64,000 nucleotides of DNA, taken from positions 1,180,501 to 1,244,500 of the forward strand of contig NC_089456.1 in assembly GCF_026210795.1 (NCBI RefSeq), read 5' to 3'. The stretch comes from Rhizophagus irregularis (Eukaryota > Glomeromycota > Glomeromycetes > Glomerales > Glomeraceae). The translations under genes were made by a program, and so were the position numbers. How positions within the stretch are numbered: the stretch's first letter is position 1; each line of letters starts with the position of its first letter. The notes below the pieces were generated by a model. The model was not told the DNA's origin. It worked only from the letters and a program-made list of their open reading frames with translations, and ran no database searches. This document shows, in pieces, positions 33,356-44,491 of the stretch.

Positions 33356-34553
33356 TGAGATCCCCCAATTCCCTCTGTCATCAATTTACAGAGTTGCCAC
33401 ATCGAACGGGCATTCTCATGGTCGAACGAACGAATAAACGAACGAACGAACAATTAAACGAGCGAACAATTAATCAACAACATAATCAAACAACATAATC
33501 AACGAACAACATACAACAACATATAACAACAACATTCTTGGTTCACAAAATAAATAGCGTTAGTAATATAAAACGTCGAACGATATAAAATAAAATTTAA
33601 CTTCTCTAAATTTTCCCCAAATTATATCCACTTTTACCTTTAATTTCAAACTTCGATAGCTCTCGCTACGAATTATTACTTTTCAAAACATATATTTAAT
33701 TCATCTTAAAATTTTCATTTATTTAATTAAAATTAATTAAGCGAACATTAATTAAAGTTTAGGGCGAACCTATTACCTTCAATTAATATTAAACTTTACT
33801 AACAAATAATTAAATGAAACTTATATTTTTATTGAGTTCTGTGGATGAGAACTAAGGAATTACCTTGAATTCCGCTCTCTATATATACAATTTTTATGCT
33901 ACTTTCTATTCTATCTATATACTATCTTTTATGTTCTTTTTACATATTATCTTTGAACTATCTTTCTAATATACTATCTATATTTTAAATACGCTATCTT
34001 TTAATATGCTATCTTTTAATATGCTATCTTTTTATATATGTTCTTTTTAATATATTATCTTTTACGTTCCATCTTTATACTATCTTTTTATATTATCTTT
34101 TACATTATTTTGTGTTCTTTAATCTTTCTGACATTATTTTATATGTTCTTTTAATTCGCTTTATGTGTTTTGCTTATAATCTATCTTTTGTGGCTTATAA
34201 TTATTCTTTCTTATCGTTCTTATTGTTAAAGATTGCTAAGCCGCAATTGATCGACTCTAATTATCCTATTGGTTCTTTGTCAATTATTTGATGAATATTA
34301 CGTCATGTAGATCATTACTCTTCCTAAATGTTTATCAACATTGTAGATATCACTTAGTTTATATATCACTAAGAATTTGAGTTCATAAAAATTATGGGAT
34401 TCCCATTACTCTTCCTAAATGTTTATCCTTTTCGGCTAATTATTTATCCATCTACGCCAATTCGCAATCAATTTGTTCATTCTTAGTATTTGGAAATTAC
34501 ATTTGGTGGTTGAATTTTATCATCTTTTCATGCTTGATATTCGGCCGTTTACA
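33356..34553 (-). repeat. 5' LTR
   Basis: 1198 bp. It is the partner of 23515-24712, at a constant offset of 9841 with no indel and no substitution noticed. Confidence 0.95.
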
Positions 34554-34621
34554 ACGAATAGGAGAAATTGAAGAATCACCTATGGCAAAAACTACTGTTA
34601 TTGATAAAAGAAAGAGACCAC

Positions 34622-35095
34622 CACAGGTCGAAAAGTGAAAAATCAGGCACCAATCGGTCACCAATCAGGTAGCTGATTGGTGACTGATTGGTGACTGATT
34701 GGTGACTGATTGGTGCCTGATTGGCATTTTCGCCAAATACCGTTACCAATCAGGCAGTTTGCTAACTTTTGATCCAGTGATCAGAAAAAGATGAAATATA
34801 GCTCATTGGAATCGTCTCAACAAGACGAATCTAATGGTAGTAAAATCGCATCTCTAGGATTAATAGTTAATAAAAAATTAAATAAAATATAAATGATACA
34901 TTTTCATTTTTATATTTTACTTAATTTCTCGTCAAATATTAATCCTAGAAATGCGATTTTACTACCATTAGATTCGTCATGTTGAGACGATTCCAATGAG
35001 TTATATTTCATCTTTTTCTGATCACTGGATCAAAAGTTAGCAAACTGCCTGATTGGTGACTGATTGATGCCTGATTTTTCACTTTTCGACCTGTG
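34622..35095. mobile_element. Fold-back MITE with ~210-bp arms
   Basis: It starts CACAGGTCGAAAAGTGAAAA and ends with the exact complement. The arms stay complementary inwards through AATCTAATGGTAGTAAAATC. The left arm holds a run of TGATTGGTGAC units that is shorter in the right arm. CAC flanks both sides (34619-34621 and 35096-35098). It splits a coding stretch of transposon gene 1 between RKRPP and SEVVSVSQ. Confidence 0.85.
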
Positions 35096-36938
35096 CACTT
35101 AGTGAAGTAGTATCAGTATCACAGCAAAATAGACAATATGCATCATTTGGAAGAGATGCTCACAAGAAAATTAAACAACTTATTTTACAACATCGGATGG
35201 TTTCAGATTCTGGAAAGCCAATTCATTTGCGTAATATGGAATTGGAATATGAAGACCATATTATTAATATAAAATACGATTTTTCATCAGATCATCTAAA
35301 ATTAGATGCCTATGTACGTGCCTGTGATGAAGCTTTATTAGGTCATGATGGATATCGAAAGCTTGCTGCTGTAGAAGCACGGCTGATACGTGAATATCAA
35401 GTTGCACAAAGGAGAATAGAAATTACAAAATTAATTAATGTGCAAATACCAATTGGGACAATTAATCTTGATAAAGAATTAAATCAACAACCTATACTTC
35501 AGTTGATGATGGTGAAGAACATCAAGGTAATCCTGATGGAATCATGGTTGATGAACAGGAAATTGGTAATGGTATTTATCAATCTATTAGGAATCTTCTT
35601 TAAATATTTATTCCTATTTGGAATAAATCAAACCCGCCAACTCTTCAGCCAGAAAATACAGTTTATTTGAAACTTGGTGGTGATAGAAGGAATGTAGGTC
35701 GTAAGTAGAATCATGTGATAATAACTATTTGTTTGTTAAACGAAAGAGATGAAGTATTAAAACCAGATCATCAATATAGGTAGTATTAATTTTATAAATT
35801 TTTTTAGAACATTTATTAAATAATAAGAATTAGTATTTGTCTTTACATAGGCAAAGAAAAATATGAAACATTAGCCAAAGTTGGAAATCTATTCAAGTAT
35901 CAACTTCAAGATCTTCAAAAAAATGGAATTACCATTAATGATGTACATTGGCCAATTGAGTTATTTTTTTCTGGTGACTGGAAATTTATGTACAATATAA
36001 TGGGATTGAATACACCAAATTCAAAATATTTTTGTCTATATTGTGATTGTGAAGCAAGTGATCGTTGGAATATGGATTTACACTGGACAATTAATAAAAA
36101 TACAAAGAGTAAGTGTAAATTTATCAAAATAATTTTTATTGAATTAATTTTATGCTAATTTTAAAATTTAACAGGTCAAAAAAAAACCATCACTATTTCC
36201 TGTTATTAAAGAAAAAAATTACATTCCAGATGAGTTACATCTATTATTGCGTATTTCAGATGTATTAATGGAATGTTTTTTCAATGATCTATTCAAAAAA
36301 AGGGAATTTGAACGAGAAATTAAAAATCAAATTGAACAAACCATGAAATCAATTAAAATTCATTTTGAATTTTTTAAGTCAAGATCAAGTGGTGGCAAGT
36401 GGGATTGGACTTCGTTAATGGGACCTGATAAGAAAAAAGTTTTACAATATTTTCCTATTATTAATTTTATTCCAGAAAAACGCGGTAAAAATATTCAGAA
36501 GTTATGGCATGATTTTTACGATCTATACTTAGTTTTAAGAAGTCCTAATCTAACAAATTCTGAAATTGATAATTTTGAAAATAAGGTAAAACAATGGATT
36601 AAATTATTTTGTCGACCAAGTCAAGGACAAATTAATTCATCATCACAAATACCAGGTTTATATAGGAAAGAAGACATCACTCCTTATATGCATGTTTTTT
36701 CCCAGCACATTCCAGAATTTATATGAAATTTAAAGGAAAAAAATTTGGAATTGCAGTTTTTTTCCACTTCAAGTATCAAAAAAAAAAAACTATAATCAGG
36801 TAAATTTATTTTAAAAAAAATCAAAAATCCTGTAAATAGGCTAATTATTTTAATCTATACATTTTAGGTTAGATTATTTTTTGTGGAACAACTATGGGTG
36901 GCCGCCAGGGTGGCAGAATTAGAGGAAAACCTGTAGTA

Positions 36939-38248
36939 CAGATGGTGCCCAAAATTATCCGGCCACTTTTCAAATTTGAAAAACTTATATATGTTAAATA
37001 TGATGAAAATAAAAATTTAAGTTTAACATATTTATTATGCCTTCCTTTATTGAATTTTACAAAAATTTAATAATTGATTCTATTTCCATTTGCGGAAATA
37101 ACTGCATCAACCCTCTGAGGCATACTTTTGATCAGTTTTCTATAATATTCAGGAGGAATGTCGTTCCATGCATCTGTAACATATTCCATAAGCACACTAA
37201 TGCTAGATGGTGGTGGTGAATGACGTCGAATCATCATCTTCATTTCAGCCCAAATATTTTCTATAGGATTAATATCTGGTGACTGAGCTGGCCAGTCAAG
37301 AGTCACAATCTCAGCATTTTCACGTGCGGCCGTTGCAACTCTTGAACGGTGTGGCGCAGCATTATCCTCCTGAAAAATTCCATTACCCTGTGGAAAATGT
37401 GTGTGCAAGGTAGGTACAACAAAATCATTAATAACTTGAGCATGCATTTGGCCAGTAACTGAACCATTTAATGGAACAATTGGCCCAAGGCCGCTCCAGG
37501 AAAAACACCCCCAAAACATTTTGCTAGGACTGTGTTTCACAGTAACTGAAATACAATCAGGATTTAACTCCTCTCCAGGTTCACGCCATACCATCCCCTG
37601 CCGACCCTGTTGAAATTGAGTAAAGGTGCTTTCATCTGAAAATAGGACTCTTTTCCATTTTCTTTCCGTCCAATTTTCATGTTCATAAGCCCACTCAAGC
37701 CGAGCCTGACAATGTGCTTCTGTCATTGCAGGTTTATGACGAGGAACACAGGCTGTAAGTCCAACTTTCTTAAGGTTTCAGCGTATAGTATTACGAGAAA
37801 TAGGTTGCTTTGTTTGGGCTGTCCAAGTGGTCGCAATTTTTTTTGAACAAAGTCGACGATTTTCATTGTTTTCTTTAATGAAGGACTTAAGTTTTTGTTG
37901 AGCTGGTGAGTTAAGAAGTGGTGGACGCCCAGTTTGTTTTTTTGGTGTTAAAGAGTGAGTTTCACGAAGGCGTTTAAGTATGTCATTAACTGTTGTTTTC
38001 CCACACCCCAGTTGTTTGGCAATTGTGCGACTTGAATGTCCACAATTGTGACCGTAAACAATTGCGCCACGAGTTTTTGGGGTAAGTGGTTTCATTTTTC
38101 CGGAAAGTTCCAGAAGAAATGTGGTGCAGAGGATTGTTCATTGTGATTATAAATACAAAATTATTGTTTGTTTACATCATAATAACATGTGATGATCAGC
38201 ATAATTTTGGCAAAATAAAGTGGCCGGATAATTTTGGGCACCATCTGT
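36939..38248 (-). mobile_element. Tc1/mariner element, full length (1310 bp)
   Basis: The terminal inverted repeats begin CAGATGGTGCCCAAAATTAT and are exact complements for about 30 bp. TA flanks both ends (36937-36938 and 38249-38250). It carries one transposase gene on the minus strand. It inserted in transposon gene 1 between GKPVV and DIMEFEN. Confidence 0.95.
37067..38095 (-). pseudogene. Tc1 transposase, DD34E, one premature TGA
   Basis: The frame from 38095 to 37067 is 343 codons, broken only by TGA at 37778-37780. The context suggests a CGA arginine codon mutated by C-to-T. The N-terminal half holds the paired helix-turn-helix DNA-binding domain (SSRTIAKQLGCGKTTV, GRPPLL linker). The catalytic triad is D in FSDEST, D in QEDNAAPH and E in NPIENIW, with 34 residues between the last two. 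The termination codon lies in the 3'UTR-like end close to the terminal repeat. One reversion would restore the frame, so loss was recent; as it stands it cannot make transposase. Confidence 0.93.
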
Positions 38249-38508
38249 ACATGACATAATGGAGTTTGAAAATCGTCAGATATATTATTTAATAAATAAT
38301 ACTCCACATGAAATTCAAATATGTCAAATTGATGCAGGAGATAAAGAAAATTAAGATTGAGAAGGTAACCTACTCTGATTTATGTCTTTAAGTAGTGGTC
38401 GTGGTAAAATATAACAAAATTTCCTTTTAATTGGTTGTTTTAAATGGTTAAGCAATAATGAATCCTTTTGAAATATTGGAATTTTTGGATTTGATGTAGA
38501 TATTTGGT

Positions 38509-39150
38509 TTAAATCACTAATAAAAAAGTTAAAAAATAAATTTGTATTTTATATAAAAAAAACCAAAAAGTAGATCTTATTACTTGCTTTTCTTGAAATT
38601 CTCCCGAATCAGTAATAAAATTACATATCATTTTTCCTAACATAAATTCTCTATTATTTTCTGATAATACCGTTTGGTTCCACATAAATTTAATTTGATA
38701 TGTATTTTTGTAATCTTCAAGTAAGACATAGCCCTTAGTATTAGTTAAAGGATTTTGCCGAAAATTCCACTGATCATATTGGAATATTTGCTTAAGTCTA
38801 GTCTCTCCAGCAAGTCCCCTAAAATAACACTGATATTTGTGTTTGGCGAAACTGTATTTAAAATTTTCTTCATCTTTAAATAAATATACAAAAATATTCT
38901 CTGGAAAGGTTTCGATTGAAAAACATTTTTTTCCAACAGCATGTCGAGAAAAACCCAGTTTTTTTTTAATAAGAATTATAAAGGAACTAATGTAACAAGA
39001 CATTTATTTTGAAGAAGGTTGAGAAAGAGCATAGAAATGGGGTATTGTTTTATTATATAAATGTTTGTTTCTTTCATGAACAAGCAATTTTTGATAAGTT
39101 GTAAAAGCTTTAAAACAAAGCTTGCAAGAAATAGACAACTGTGTTGACAT
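38509..39150 (-). pseudogene. Transposon gene 2: C2H2 zinc-finger protein, one internal stop
   Basis: From ATG at 39150 the frame gives 48 residues with a C2H2 finger (C-x2-C-x12-H-x4-H: CKLCFKAF ... HERNKH) and stops at TAA 39004-39006. The next codon is ATG in the same frame, and 164 more residues follow. These read ENIFVYLFKDEENFKYSFAK, then YQCYFRGLAGETRLKQIF. Gene 2 is convergent to gene 1 and lies inside the same terminal repeats, so it is probably an accessory gene of the DNA transposon. The C-terminal part is not assigned to a family. It may be intact if the TAA is removed by an unseen intron, but no clean splice pair was found. Confidence 0.55.
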
Positions 39151-39506
39151 AAGGATGCGAAAACAAGATTTATACGATAGGTAGCAACTAAATGTATTGT
39201 GTACATGTAATAATCACATGGTTGATCTGTGTGACAAAATTGAAGATACGTCCCATATGATTTTCAAAAAATTTTTGTCTCGGATTTTGTGTAACATAAT
39301 TTCCAAAAAAGGAAATTCCATAAATTTTGGCCGGAATTATGTTTAATTCGGCTTAACTTGACTTGACTCGATTTTATTAAATTATTAACTCGACTCGAAT
39401 CGATTCGATTTGATTGTAATTTTCAACTCGACTTGACTCAACTCAACTCAACCAACTCGCAAGTCAACTTAACTCATTTCAGAGCACTAAATTTATTTAT
39501 GAGCCT

Positions 39507-40726
39507 TTTGATGATTCTAGAAAATATAATAAAAAGATTCAAGGAGAACAAAATTTTCACCAATATTACCACCATTGGAAGATCAAACAAGAAGCTGACC
39601 TGCTCCTGCCAAAGTTTTAATTAAAGATAAATGGTTGATTCTTTGGAAAGAAACAAACTAATGACTCCAATGCTAGTAAAAAAGAAGAGAGTTCTTATAA
39701 AAAAGGTAAAGATAAATAGGTACAGTATATACCGAATATTACTCAATACTCCATTACCTGGTTATGAATGATTAAAACCTTCTCGTCATCATATTGAAGA
39801 TCACGTTAGTCTTTGAGAGTATTGAAAACCAAATGATAGGTAATCAATCACCCAGAAATACATTTTTTTTCTTTAGTATTAAACAGTAGTTGTTGGCTGA
39901 AGAATAAAAAATTATTTTTTTTTTCTTGCATACTGTTGCACTCTTGAGGAATTTAGTTGCCTCATTTAATGACCAAAGAAAAAAAAAAACTTTTTTTTCG
40001 ACAAATGACAGTTGTTCACGCATGACAACTTTTTTTTTGTTGCAGAGTTATTGAAATAAAAAAAATAAATTAAATAAGAAGATTACAAGCCAATTTCAAG
40101 ACTTACTTTCTTGGCCAAAGTATGATTTCAACTCAAAGGTGTTCATGTTGATTGATTAAATATAGTTTTACTAGTATAAAATTTAGTATAGATTTAGCAT
40201 AGATGTTTTTATTAATATAATAAAACTGAACCACATTTAACAATAAAGTAATTTAACGTTATCTAATGATAAATAATATAATGCTATTTAATACAATAAA
40301 TAATCTAACGTTGTTTTACTGTAAGATAATAATCATTAGTGATGATAGTTGTAAATTTAATCATATCGTTAATATATATCACATTTTATTAATAATGGGA
40401 TATATATCAATAAAGTGATATATATCGCTATATATCACCTGTAAAACTTTCCCAATCTAGTTGATATATAACTTGGGGTCCTGTTATGTCGATAATTGTT
40501 TCATAAAAATTTTATAAACTTGTTTGTTGGCAATTTGAAATTCAGAAAGCTTTTTCATTCATTATAAAATTTGACCAAATTTGTTGTTAAAATTAAATAA
40601 TCCATGATTCAATTATTAGTCATTTTGACAACTCTAACTTCATTATTCCAACAAACGTGTTTTTAATTTACCTAATATAAGAAAGAAATCATTAGCAGTG
40701 CATCAAAATTTATTTAGTGATAAAAG
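39507..40726. other. Right flank of the nest, no intact gene
   Basis: 39507-39620 continues the ORF interrupted by the nest. Beyond is AT-rich DNA without a recognised gene. Confidence 0.45.
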
Positions 40727-40906
40727 AAGGTACATAGCCAATTCCTCCTCCAGAATTAGCAGACTTGTATCAACTACAAAATTAGGGTGCCCAAAATGAG
40801 AGCTATGGGTTGGTTACCAAAGATGTCAAGATCAGTAATTCTCCTAAGTCGAGACGCATTCTACTTAGGAGTTACCCTAACTTTGCAAAATAAAAAATGA
40901 CACACC
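40727..40906. repeat. Dispersed repeat, right copy
   Basis: Partner of 21625-22040, in the same orientation. The hairpin GTAATTCTCCTAAGT / ACTTAGGAGTTAC forms the core. Location on both sides of the transposon nest may be chance or an older insertion pair. Confidence 0.55.
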
Positions 40907-42944
40907 TTATTTTTTATTACAACATAAGTTTCCTGATTAAACAGAAATTTTGTCTTCCCGTATTAAGATTATCACATGTGCCTGTAGGTATTAAAGCAGT
41001 GATAAAATCACTGTTAAAATCCAAAAATCCATGATAAGTATGATGCTCATTCTTTCAAATATTCAATTATTGAAAATAAATATTACAAATTAAAGTACTT
41101 TTCATTGGACTTACTATTTTGACCAGGATAGTTGTTCAAATTGATTAGATTCAAATTGTTAAGAGAATGGGTAAATAATAAATTATTTAAAATGTAGTTG
41201 AAGTAGTTAATTAATAATAACTAGTTAAGAAATAGAAAGAATAGAATAAAAAATAAAATGAATTAAGAATTAAGAAAGGATTTAATAGAATTTTAAAAAT
41301 GAATAAATATAACAATATACTGAAAGCATAAAGAATTAAGAGTTTCAGTTGAACAAAAGAATAAAAAATTTTAAAATTTTAAATAAATTGAATTTTAAAT
41401 AAATTGTTAAAAAAAAAATAAAGAATAAAAAGGGTCAAGAATAAAAATTTGGAATAAAAGAATAAATTTTAATTTAATTCTAAGTGAAATAAAGTAAAGA
41501 TGGGTATCTTAATTATATATATATATTTGTAGGCTATGACTAAATTATATTATATAAACATGATATATTATTATCATACTGTCTATTTAAAATGTATTAC
41601 ATATTCTTCGTTAATATGAGTCAATATTGCATTTGTCAGTAATTAATGAAGAACATGTAATATATTTCATTGTAGCATGACTTGGACTGACCATTGATGT
41701 TAATATAGCCAGACAAGATTGATACAGTTATATAATAATTTGAGAGATTATATTTTTATTAAGACATGTTCCTGGTTTATTATCAAGTCTCATTCTTGTA
41801 TTTCTTTGAGAAAAAAAGGATAGTGACTTGAATGATTCGGCTAATATCAATTATTTGGTAGTAATATTATTCAATTTACGAAAAAGAATATGATCTTTTA
41901 TGTATGCACCGTATGGTAGTGTTCGTGACAAATGACTCAAATGGTCGGTCATTTAAGTCATTTGAAAAATATTAAAAATATTGAGAGTTATTATTAATTA
42001 ATTATTTAATTTAGAATTAAGCAACTAAATATAAAAAATTATTTAAATAAATGTAATAAAAAATTTTTAAATATAGTGGAAAATTTTTACATCACGTTAT
42101 ATATTATTATTTTATGAAAATATTTAGTAAGAATTTTCAAAATAAGAACAGTTTGAAGCACATGAACATCCACCCAGTGTTCCAGTCCCAGTGAGTAGCT
42201 CAATGTACTGTATAATTAATTGTAATTGTGCTTATATCATTTACTCTTATTACTCTTATATATAGTGTCGAATAAGACTCCGCAAAATTTTCAAGGTTCA
42301 AATGACCAAATGACAAATGAATTTTGGATTTAATGTTTAAGAATAATTCAGTAGCAAATAGGCAAAATTAGAAGTTGATGAACTTAATAACTATTCGTAA
42401 ATTGAACAAGGAAAATGATTTTTGACCCGGATTTGTTCAGAATTTTATTAATAACTGGTTAATCTATGTTTTTATGCAAGTAAAATAGTATTTTATAAAA
42501 TAGTGGATAATATAATAAAGATATAGAATTAAAATATTAAATAAATAATAATATTTCTTAGTAATAAGGTAAGTTTCGGTTATGTAAGTTTCGGGTCGGG
42601 ATTGTCTATCAATCACAGAAATACTGTTAGAGATCAGTTCTTATACGCTTAAAAATAAGCTAATAAGCTATACATTAAAAAATGTTTATTTATAATAAAG
42701 CAGAAGGTTAATTTTAAGGATCAACGTATATGTTAAAATCAATCCAATCAGATGTGAATAGAGTATCGCATACAATCAGACACAAATAAGGGAAAGCAGA
42801 TTAACCATATAAAACCAAACTTAAAATTAAGGTGTATATTAAGGGATAAACATTTTAAATTCGTTCCTATATTGAATTCTTTAATTACAGGTCTAATTAC
42901 AGGTCTATATATACATAAATTTCCAAACTAAAAATGTTTAACAT
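40907..42944. other. No gene recognised
   Basis: AT-rich DNA without open frames or repeats that stand out. Confidence 0.4.
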
Positions 42945-43085
42945 ATGCTACAATGCTACATATGCTATATATCCTATATATGCTATATATTCTATATATA
43001 CTATATGTTCCATATATACTACATGTTCTATATATCTCATATATGCTACATGTTCCATATATTCTATATATTCTATTTATCGGAC
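42945..43085. repeat. TATATGCTATATATTC microsatellite
   Basis: Degenerate ATATGYTATATAT units on the plus strand. Open frames on both strands here (Tyr/Ile/Cys rich) are artefacts of the repeat. Confidence 0.8.
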
Positions 43086-43483
43086 ATATGCAACATATCG
43101 AACATGTTGAACGAACATATTCAACATTTGCTACATTGATTGGCATCACGGGTCCAGTTATATCACATGATTGCTGCGCAACATTTTACTGCGTAACAAT
43201 ACAAAAATACCGCGTCTCGTTACATTTAATGATTATCATCCTACGATCACTGGATGGCGAGAGAATGCAGTTTAACGTTTTTGAAAAAAGTGCTGTCCAA
43301 ATACTTTTGGCAGTGCGATGCAGAATGTGAAATGAAATATAAACTCTAACAGATGACGAAACAAAAGTCGCATTATATAACATTATTAACATATTTATTT
43401 ATTTATTATAATGGAATGATTTAATCGTATGCAAATTAGTTAATAAATCCATATTTATCGGTATTTAGAGACCCAATTAAATG

Positions 43484-44491
43484 TTATTCTTTGTATCTAA
43501 TATTTGGCTGAATAAATTTCATTATTTTCCACGCTGTATAATCTAATTTTCCTCTCTCATTTTCTGTAACGAAAATTTGATCAGTATTTACTTTATAAAC
43601 TTGAATTAAATCATGTTCATATTTTTCATTCAATTTTCGTAAATATCCCAAAGATATATCCTTCTCTTCATTTCTTCCTCTTAATTTTATTCTCTCCAAA
43701 CACTCTTCCGCTGTCATTTCTATCCTTATGATTTTTGCCGTTTCTAATCTTAAGAGATCTCTATCCTTTTCCATTTCATTTATCTCACTATGAAGATCCT
43801 CAAGAGATACTCTTTCTTTTGTTAATGATATAAAAAAGTATGATGACAATGGTGTTCTATCCATTATAATGACCTCAGTTATTCTATTACAATTCCTTAA
43901 CTGGTTATTTCTTGATTTAATAATTTCCATTTCTAATTGATATTGATATTTTAACGGTTCTTTATAAAATTTTTCCAAAGTATCTCTCCATTCTTCAATT
44001 GTTTCATGTAAAACTTTAACCGTTTTTCTTTTCTTCAAAAATATTTCTCTTAATTTTTCAGTTATAGAAGATTTTCCTACTCCTATACCTCCTTCTATTA
44101 TTATAATTTGTCTCTTCTCTTGACATTTCTTTAAAATCCATTCCTCAATTTTTTTAACAGCATTTAACTTTTTTTCAAAGATTAATTTATTATATTCTTC
44201 ACTTTTAATATCATTAAAAATTTCTTTAAATGTATTAAAATAATCCCAAATAATAAATTTATATAATAAATTTTTTTCATTTTCTAAATTTAATTGTACT
44301 TTATATTTTTTCATAATATGTTTAGATTCATTAAGGATTTTTTCAAATGAAATTTCTTCAATTTGATCCGATATTCCTTTTCCTTTATAAATTATTCTTC
44401 TATAATATTTAAATATATTATTATTTATAATATTATAATAATATCTTATTTCTAAAATATTATGAGATCCATGATATAATGTTATATCCAT
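43484..44491 (-). CDS. Deoxynucleoside kinase-like protein with N-terminal extension
   Basis: 335 residues, no intron. Residues ~126-330 are a deoxynucleoside kinase: Walker A GGIGVGKSS at 134-142, an ETIEEWRD segment in place of the EPVxxW substrate motif, YQYQLEM around the base-binding Gln, DRTPLSSYFF as the DRS motif, and a lid/closing motif RIKLRGRNEEKDISLGYL. These are hallmarks of the dCK/dGK/TK2/dNK family, which transfers phosphate from ATP to a deoxynucleoside 5'-OH in the salvage pathway. The first ~125 residues are a non-family extension. It lies 0.65 kb 3' of a secreted-protein gene on the same strand. Two decayed relatives lie at 651 and 4230. Substrate is not predictable. Confidence 0.9.
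   Translation of the reverse strand: MDITLYHGSHNILEIRYYYNIINNNIFKYYRRIIYKGKGISDQIEEISFEKILNESKHIMKKYKVQLNLENEKNLLYKFIIWDYFNTFKEIFNDIKSEEYNKLIFEKKLNAVKKIEEWILKKCQEKRQIIIIEGGIGVGKSSITEKLREIFLKKRKTVKVLHETIEEWRDTLEKFYKEPLKYQYQLEMEIIKSRNNQLRNCNRITEVIIMDRTPLSSYFFISLTKERVSLEDLHSEINEMEKDRDLLRLETAKIIRIEMTAEECLERIKLRGRNEEKDISLGYLRKLNEKYEHDLIQVYKVNTDQIFVTENERGKLDYTAWKIMKFIQPNIRYKE

Larger units (their letters stand above)
23515..34553 (-). mobile_element. Ty3/gypsy-type LTR retrotransposon, complete
   Basis: Two 1198-bp LTRs flank an 8.6-kb interior read on the minus strand. The target duplication ACGA is at 23511-23514 and 34554-34557. I saw no difference between the LTRs, so insertion is recent. Coding order is a long extension plus Gag, zinc knuckle, protease, RT, RNase H, a P-loop kinase-like domain, then integrase. 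RT before integrase defines Ty3/gypsy order. No chromodomain is evident at the integrase end. It interrupts transposon gene 1 of the surrounding DNA element. Stops lie between several of its frames (30172, 28705, 26075, 26024 and 25919). Confidence 0.95.
22990..38354 (+). pseudogene. Transposon gene 1, split by three insertions
   Basis: Coding pieces lie at about 23051-23320, 23460-23514, 34558-34618, 35099-35700, 35838-36113, 36175-36900 and 38255-38354. They are separated by introns or insertions. Joined in order of position they read as one protein: around a Tc1 element GKPVV is followed by DIMEFENRQIYYL, and around the LTR element LHQIR is followed by GEIEE. A FSGDWKFMYNIMGLN segment followed by CLYCDCEA resembles the Cys-containing region of a multicopy transposase-like family in glomeromycotan fungi (recognised by pattern only). 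Two TGA codons sit where TGG is expected near 23240-23270. A stop at 36724 truncates the IPEFI end. Not functional; a DDE role is inference. Confidence 0.6.
22357..39498. mobile_element. DNA transposon (8-bp target duplication) with nested insertions
   Basis: ATGAGCCT occurs directly at 22349-22356 and 39499-39506. Just inside are TAGAGCTTCGAACGAG on the left and, inverted, TAGTGCTCTGAAATGAG on the right, which starts 10 bp in. Both are followed by arrays of GAGTCGAGTC/CTTGACTCG subterminal repeats (about 22370-22520 and 39350-39470). The element carries a plus-strand multi-exon gene and a minus-strand zinc-finger gene. Three later elements have inserted: an LTR retrotransposon, a fold-back MITE and a Tc1 element. 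Without them it would be about 4.3 kb. An 8-bp duplication and short YAGNG-like ends suggest hAT or KDZ-type affinity; the superfamily is not settled. Confidence 0.65.

Noticed and set aside
33316-33498. 60-residue ORF ending in NERT/NQQ repeats
   Set aside because: It lies in the LTR, where CGAACGAACGAA repeats give low-complexity translation.
35915-36127. 70-residue minus ORF
   Set aside because: Antisense of an exon of transposon gene 1 that carries the GDWKFMYN motif.
42928-43330. Overlapping Tyr/Ile/Cys-rich ORFs on both strands
   Set aside because: They are translations of an ATATGC microsatellite.
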